From: Bacteroidota bacterium
GTDB taxonomy: Bacteria > Bacteroidota > Bacteroidia > Chitinophagales > Chitinophagaceae
DNA: 64,000 nucleotides
Reading direction: 5' to 3'
Assembly: GCA_023386045.1 (NCBI GenBank)
Contig: JAEWKK010000006.1
Span: 19,620-83,619 of the forward strand
Shown here: piece after piece, positions 59,232-64,000 of the stretch
Position numbering within the stretch: position 1 is the first letter of the stretch
How the letters are laid out: each line of letters starts with the position of its first letter
Made by a program: the position numbers and the translations under genes
The notes under the pieces: model-generated
The model's input: only the letters and a program-made list of their open reading frames with translations
Told to the model about the DNA's origin: nothing
The model's database searches: none

Positions 59232-60965
59232 ATGCAAAAGCTTTTCTTCTTCCTTTGCTCCTGTCTTTCTTTCTACTGCCAGGCCCAGACTACCCCAAAA
59301 ACGATTTTTGAAATTTCCGGAGGTTCTAAAACCCCTACCTACCCGGAAGTGATCAACTGGTGGAAAAAACTGGATGCCTCCTCTCCCTTTGTTTACATGA
59401 AAGAAATGGGTCCCACAGATGCAGGGTTTCCACTACACATTGTCATGGTTTCAAAAGACAGGGATTTTGACCTGGCTTCTATCAAAAAAAAGAAAAAGGC
59501 CGTCATCCTCGTCATGAATGGCATTCATCCAGGTGAGCCTGACGGAATTGATGCCAGCATGTTATGGATCAGAGACCTGGTGAAAAACAGTTCAGGCCTT
59601 CCTTCCAACGTTCTCATTGCCATCATCCCTGTTTATAATATTGGTGGCGCATTAAACAGAAGTGCCAATTACCGGGTTGACCAGAATGGACCCGATGAAT
59701 TTGGCTTCAGGGGCAATTCTCAAAACTATGATCTCAACCGCGATTTCATCAAAGCTGACTCGAAAGAAGCGCTGAGCTTCAGCCGTCTCTTTCACGATCT
59801 CGAACCCGATGTATTTATTGACAATCATGTTAGTAATGGTGCGGATTACCAGCATGTAATGACCCTGCTTACTACACAACATGATAAACTGGGAGGAAAG
59901 CTGGGTGAATACATCAATAAGGAATTTGAACCGGCTCTTTATTCCTCCATGAAAGAAAAAGGCTGGGACCTCGTGCCCTATGTCAATCATTTTGGTGAAA
60001 CACCCGACAAGGGCTGGTCAGAATTCTGGGACAGTCCCAGGTACAGCAGCGGCTATGCTGCCCTCTGGAATAGTTTTTCATTTGTCCCTGAAACTCATAT
60101 GCTCAAACCCTATTCTCAAAGAGTGGCGGCTACTAAAGATCTCATGAAAACTTTCCTGGAATTCACTTCAAAAAATGCCGCTGAAATCATACGGCTCAGG
60201 ACAGAAGCCAAAAATGAACAGTTGAAACAGGACTCCTTTCCCATTGCCTGGAAATGGAACCGGTCAAGATTTTCAGAGATCAATTTTAAAGGATTTGAAT
60301 CCGGTAAAAAACCAAGTGAAGTTTCGGGGCAGATGAGACTTTATTATGACCGCAGCAAGCCATTTGAAAAGAAGATCCCTTTTTACAATTTTTATAAGGA
60401 TACCTTATCTATCAAAAAACCTGCGGCCTACCTGATACCCCAGGGTTGGTGGAAGGTGATAGAAAGATTAGAGGCCAATGGTGTACGCATGAATCGTATC
60501 AATCACGATACGATCATAGAAGTGGAATGGTATCGAATTGAAAATTACCAGTCAGGTGCCAGGCCTTATGAAGGTCACCACATGAATACCAATGTACAGG
60601 TCTCGACAAAAAAGGAAAAGATCTCTTTCAGAAAAGGTGACTGGTATATTCCACTCAACCAGCCTGCTGCAAAATTCCTGATGGCTACATTAGAGCCCCA
60701 GGGTGAGGATAGTTATTTTGCCTGGAATTTCTTTGATCCTATCCTCGGACAAAAAGAAGGTTTTTCTGATTATGTTTTTGAAGAAACCGCAGCTGGTTTT
60801 CTGAAAAAAAACCCTGATGTACAGAAAAAGCTTGAAGAAAGAAAAGTATCCGATTCAGCCTTTGCCAAAAATGGCCGGGCACAGTTAAATTTTGTTTTCC
60901 AGAACTCACCTTATTACGAACCGGATCATATGAGATACCCGGTTTACAGGGTGCTTCAAAAATAA
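59232..60965 (+). CDS. secreted M14-family zinc carboxypeptidase
   Basis: The 577-residue protein has a signal peptide (FFLCSCLSFYCQAQ). Zinc ligands fit M14: H99 and E102 in NGIHPGEPDG, and H199 in FIDNHVSNG. The substrate-binding N-R of the family is visible in NYDLNRDF (169-170). The general-base Glu is probably in SFVPETHM. The long C-terminal part after about residue 300 is beta-rich and unlike the minimal domain. Family members act on peptides at the cell surface. It begins 22 bases after the rpsT terminator. Confidence 0.87.
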   Translation: MQKLFFFLCSCLSFYCQAQTTPKTIFEISGGSKTPTYPEVINWWKKLDASSPFVYMKEMGPTDAGFPLHIVMVSKDRDFDLASIKKKKKAVILVMNGIHPGEPDGIDASMLWIRDLVKNSSGLPSNVLIAIIPVYNIGGALNRSANYRVDQNGPDEFGFRGNSQNYDLNRDFIKADSKEALSFSRLFHDLEPDVFIDNHVSNGADYQHVMTLLTTQHDKLGGKLGEYINKEFEPALYSSMKEKGWDLVPYVNHFGETPDKGWSEFWDSPRYSSGYAALWNSFSFVPETHMLKPYSQRVAATKDLMKTFLEFTSKNAAEIIRLRTEAKNEQLKQDSFPIAWKWNRSRFSEINFKGFESGKKPSEVSGQMRLYYDRSKPFEKKIPFYNFYKDTLSIKKPAAYLIPQGWWKVIERLEANGVRMNRINHDTIIEVEWYRIENYQSGARPYEGHHMNTNVQVSTKKEKISFRKGDWYIPLNQPAAKFLMATLEPQGEDSYFAWNFFDPILGQKEGFSDYVFEETAAGFLKKNPDVQKKLEERKVSDSAFAKNGRAQLNFVFQNSPYYEPDHMRYPVYRVLQK

Positions 60966-60987
60966 TTGCATTTAAAAAGTCTATCGA

Positions 60988-62196
60988 TTAGATGATCTGT
61001 TGCTGTCTTGCCAGTTTCCTGCCGATGAATAACATGCAGAAAACAATGAAGACACTGAGGTAACCCACATAGTTATAGTGGTAAATTTTACCAGTGACAG
61101 GGTCGTTTGTAACGATCTTTCCTGCGATCAGGGCTGCGCTTCCGGTAAAAAGTTGCTGAAAGCTGGAGTTCAGGCTCATAAATCTTCCTCGTTCGGATGG
61201 ATTTACTACGGTGCTGATCATGGCCTGTGCCGGAATATTTCTTCCGGTGGAGAAAGTAAACCAGAAACCAAAGATGGCCAGCACCAGGTAAAAATTCAGT
61301 GGAGGCATATTGGTGATAAAAAATATGGGGATCACCGAAAGCACGAGGCAGAACATAAAGATTTTCACCTTTCCGTAATTATCCGCCAACCTGCCAATCA
61401 GCGTGGATGAAAGAAGAGAGCAGCTTCCTCCCACCATGTAAATCAGTGGGGTCTGGTCTTTGGTAAAGCCCACATTAAACTCCATGTAAGGATTGATAAA
61501 AGGAATGATCAGGAAATGTCCAAGCATCAATCCGCCGGATAATAAAAGAGCCAGCGTCTGGCTTTTATTTTTGAAGATCGCCACCAGCACCTGTCCAATA
61601 TGACTATGTTCTTCCGTTCCTTTTTCTTTTATATGGCTGGAAACCGAAGGCAGGAATTTATTCAGCAATGGCAATAACACTATGCCCAGGATGCCAATAA
61701 AAATAAAGGGTGCATGCCAGGAGATCAGCCTTGCCAGGTAGAGACTAAATGGAACGCCAAAAATAGAAGCCAGTGAGAAAGCCATAAAAACGGAGGACAT
61801 GGCCCTACCTCTTTTTTCATAGGGAAAGGTATCCGCTATGATTGAGAGAACCTGTGCTCCGATCAATCCTCCAAACAAACCAGTCAGGACCCTTGCTACC
61901 ATTAATAATACTGCGGTAGGCGCCAGACCACAGGTAATGGTACCAATGATAAAACCGGTATAGGCAAAGAGCAAAACTTTCTTACGGTCAAAACGGTCAA
62001 CATAAAAAGCTGCTGCCAGTCCGGAAACAAAAGCGGTGACCGGATATCCTGCCACGATCACACTAAAATATTCTGCAGATATTTTGAAATGCGGCATCAG
62101 GAAATTTCCCAATGGCATCATGATCATGAAATCAAGTATGTGTGTGAAATTGACTGAAGCCAGGAGCAATAACAATATCCGTTCTTTCCGATCCAT
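60988..62196 (-). CDS. major facilitator superfamily transporter
   Basis: The 402-residue protein has 12 membrane helices. The MFS signatures are DRFDRKKVLL (loop 2-3, residues about 66-75), VARVLTGLFGGLIGAQVLSI (helix 4) and IGRLADNYGKVKI in the second half. It resembles DHA1-type drug or sugar efflux proteins. Substrate is not determined. It is convergent with the M14 peptidase gene, separated by 22 bases. Confidence 0.9.
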   Translation of the reverse strand: MDRKERILLLLLASVNFTHILDFMIMMPLGNFLMPHFKISAEYFSVIVAGYPVTAFVSGLAAAFYVDRFDRKKVLLFAYTGFIIGTITCGLAPTAVLLMVARVLTGLFGGLIGAQVLSIIADTFPYEKRGRAMSSVFMAFSLASIFGVPFSLYLARLISWHAPFIFIGILGIVLLPLLNKFLPSVSSHIKEKGTEEHSHIGQVLVAIFKNKSQTLALLLSGGLMLGHFLIIPFINPYMEFNVGFTKDQTPLIYMVGGSCSLLSSTLIGRLADNYGKVKIFMFCLVLSVIPIFFITNMPPLNFYLVLAIFGFWFTFSTGRNIPAQAMISTVVNPSERGRFMSLNSSFQQLFTGSAALIAGKIVTNDPVTGKIYHYNYVGYLSVFIVFCMLFIGRKLARQQQII

Positions 62197-62286
62197 AAGG
62201 GCGCAAATGTCGCAATTCTTGAACCAATCTTTCGGTTCAATTGCACCTGGGAACAGATAGCTTTATGAATGGCAGGGCTTTTTCAG

Positions 62287-62772
62287 TTAATTGTCTGATC
62301 GGTCATCTTCCTGATCTTCCAGGTGTTGTTCATTAAAAATAAAATGGCGGCAAAGGCCATCCAGTTGGATGTCTTCAATTTCCAGGTCAAATAAATATTC
62401 GGTAATGAATTTATATACTTCCCGGGCTGACTTGTCTGTGGGCATCTCAATACTCATGTTATTTTCTGATAGGATTTCTATCAGCCGGTTGGTTTCTTCC
62501 TGTACCTGGCTTTCATTGAGCTGATCCAAAGATGGAAATGGGGGCTGGTCAAGAAGTTCATAAACCGTTTTCATGGAAACATTCTGTAGCGCTTTTTCAA
62601 AATCATAGACATGGCTAAGGAAGGCGGCTTCTATTTCAGGAGGAAGATCTTCATCAAGCTGGATCGAAGCACCCAGCTCTGCCTGCATTTTTAATTGAAG
62701 GATCTCATTCTCCAGGCGCAGGTTTTCTGCGGGATCCTCATGAAATTTTTCCTGTTGGTAGTTGTTGCTCAT
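62287..62772 (-). CDS. conserved hypothetical protein
   Basis: The 161-residue acidic cytoplasmic protein has an N-terminal helical part (ENLRLENEILQLKMQAELGA), a central part (AAFLSHVYDFEKALQ, KTVYELLDQPPFPSL) and a C-terminal part (KSAREVYKFITEYLFDLEIED, GLCRHFIFNEQH), without membrane or catalytic motifs. I do not recognise it. It stands alone, 90 bases after the MFS gene start and followed by an intergenic region. Confidence 0.7.
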   Translation of the reverse strand: MSNNYQQEKFHEDPAENLRLENEILQLKMQAELGASIQLDEDLPPEIEAAFLSHVYDFEKALQNVSMKTVYELLDQPPFPSLDQLNESQVQEETNRLIEILSENNMSIEMPTDKSAREVYKFITEYLFDLEIEDIQLDGLCRHFIFNEQHLEDQEDDRSDN

Positions 62773-63157
62773 AAAATCTGTTTTGAAAGCTGAAAATAGA
62801 AATGGCAGATAGCCGGGAAAAGGGAAAGAAAACAGGAAAAGAGAAGAGTATTCTTATTAAGAAAGGGGAAGGATCGCGGCTTGACATGGATAAATCAACA
62901 GTTTTTAGAAAATTAAAAAGTTGATTCCCGATTTTTTGTTCGGAAAGATGATACGAGACAGCTTTATTTGGCGGAATCAATGCTTAATAGAATTGTTGTA
63001 GTTGAACGGAGCGTCGCAACTGTCGCTTCATAGCAGTAATTCAGCTGGCAACACAATTCTTCTTTGTGACTTCAACTATCAGTTAGCAATTCTGAAGAGA
63101 AACAGATTTAAAGTAGATAAAACTAAAGGACCAGGAGAGAATATGAATTATTTCACT
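62773..63157. other. gap without gene: AT-rich sequence with a repeat-like block
   Basis: This part of the 660-base gap holds no open frame with protein-like features. Near 63010 is GCGTCGCAACTGTCGC with a later CAGCTGGCAAC, similar to the block at 34655. The rest is AT-rich and unremarkable. Confidence 0.5.
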
Positions 63158-63219
63158 GATTACGGAGAATCTTAAAAACAAAAAAGCCTCTCATTTCTGA
63201 AAAGCCTTTTATAAATATG
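63158..63219. repeat. direct repeat copy 1 (decayed terminator copy)
   Basis: This 62-base copy of a direct repeat is nearly identical to 63372-63435 (GATTACGGAGAATC, then AAAAAGCCTCTCATTTCTGAAA). In this copy GGCTTTTTT has become GCCTTTT, so the hairpin arm no longer pairs and it is unlikely to terminate. Confidence 0.8.
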
Positions 63220-63371
63220 AGCAGTCTCCGACCGCCGTAGCTTTAGCGTAGGAGGTCTCCGACCTCTGAAGCCTGGCAAAGGAAGTTATCTTCCACCGAA
63301 GTTTTGGAGAAGATGAATTCTATATTCTCCATATCATTCAATTCTATAGATACTTCTTGGGAACCCTGCTC

Positions 63372-63435
63372 GATTACGGAGAATCATAAAAACAAAAAAG
63401 CCTCTCATTTCTGAAAGGCTTTTTTAATAAATATG
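63372..63435 (-). terminator. direct repeat copy 2, terminator of the rRNA operon
   Basis: In this copy the minus strand folds AAAAAGCCTTTC with GAGAGGCTTTTT, giving a hairpin followed by T, right after the 5S gene. It would end the rRNA transcript. The 63-base unit is duplicated 214 bases away (63158-63219). Confidence 0.75.
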
Positions 63436-63543
63436 GCAGCTACCTACTCTCCCGCATTTTGGTGCAGTACCATCGGCCATGAGGGGCTTAACTTCTCTGT
63501 TCGGTATGGGAAGAGGTGAACACCCTCGGCAAAACCACCATAA
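63433..63543 (-). rRNA. rrf: 5S ribosomal RNA
   Basis: About 110 bases on the minus strand read from TGGTGGTTTTGCCGAGGG through the conserved CCGAACAGAGAAGTTAAGCC to GCGGGAGAGTAGGTAGCTGCC. The 5' and 3' ends can pair (TGGT with GCTGCC region), as in 5S. It follows the 23S gene after about 90 bases and precedes the terminator. The exact ends are uncertain by a few bases. Confidence 0.95.
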
Positions 63544-63629
63544 GAACTTAATCCGCTTTCGCTGAAGCTACAGCGGACAAATAAGTTAACATATTGGGAA
63601 ATAGTTGCTAAACAAGAATCAAAAAAAAA

Positions 63630-64000
<371 letters not shown>

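Overview
This 64 kb window is chromosomal DNA of a member of the Bacteroidota, most likely family Chitinophagaceae. The evidence is: promoters of the TAnnTTTG type, two secreted proteases with type IX secretion (T9SS) C-terminal sorting domains, a TonB-dependent receptor with a carboxypeptidase-regulatory-like N-terminus, many SPII lipoproteins, an L36 lacking the full zinc ribbon, and the order infA-rpmJ-rpsM-rpsK-rpsD-rpoA-rplQ. I see no prophage, insertion sequence, CRISPR array or tRNA gene.

Layout. 0-9.4 kb: a fused dipeptide-type ABC ATPase, a very large TraB/GumN-type secreted protein, queA with a structured leader, aspartate kinase, and a malate/lactate dehydrogenase. 9.5-11.5 kb: a subclass B1 metallo-beta-lactamase followed by a serine beta-lactamase-fold hydrolase. 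11.5-14.8 kb: ssb, then a compact minus-strand operon (SPFH protein, two-TM protein, a ribbon-helix-helix regulator and a 40-aa membrane peptide, the last two very short). It is divergent from an esterase across a tandem TGATATCA operator. 14.8-25 kb: lipoprotein, MORN-type protein, BNR-propeller protein, response regulator, acetyl-CoA hydrolase/transferase, FUSC membrane protein, aroQ, and an M1 aminopeptidase with T9SS tail. 25-26.7 kb: a GNAT gene broken by one TGA codon, and carA. 26.9-29.7 kb: two tandem paralogous membrane proteins. 29.8-33.9 kb: the alpha ribosomal operon, whose spacers are stretched by short tandem repeats. 34-36 kb: a hypothetical protein and homogentisate dioxygenase. 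36-39 kb: a nitrosative-stress cluster (DUF2249-DUF2249-Ric/ScdA, an NsrR/IscR-like Rrf2 regulator, an NnrS-like membrane protein, a DUF59 protein) led by a perfect 28-bp palindrome. 39-49 kb: a metallophosphoesterase with an apparent poly-A frameshift, a 4-TM protein, a PD40 propeller, a TPR lipoprotein, rpe, a TonB-dependent receptor, a hemerythrin, a LytS-type kinase, DUF983 and mnmA. 49-58.4 kb: lipoprotein plus subtilisin with T9SS tail, an RNA m5C methyltransferase, a lipoprotein, sucB and sucA. 58.9-62.8 kb: rpsT, an M14 carboxypeptidase, an MFS transporter and a hypothetical protein. 63.4-64 kb: 5S rRNA and the 3' end of 23S rRNA on the minus strand.

Themes. The most distinctive gene systems are the SPFH/ribbon-helix-helix operon with a two-site operator inside a divergent promoter region, and the nitric-oxide module. 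At the DNA level, many intergenic spaces carry degenerate tandem repeats of 7, 8 or 9 bp with different unit sequences, one of them a 14-unit 9-bp array almost free of G on the plus strand. Two genes look broken by single events (a TGG-to-TGA change in the GNAT gene and a poly-A indel in the phosphoesterase). Either may be genuine decay, recoding or sequencing error. All functional calls come from reading motifs by eye; no database search was possible.
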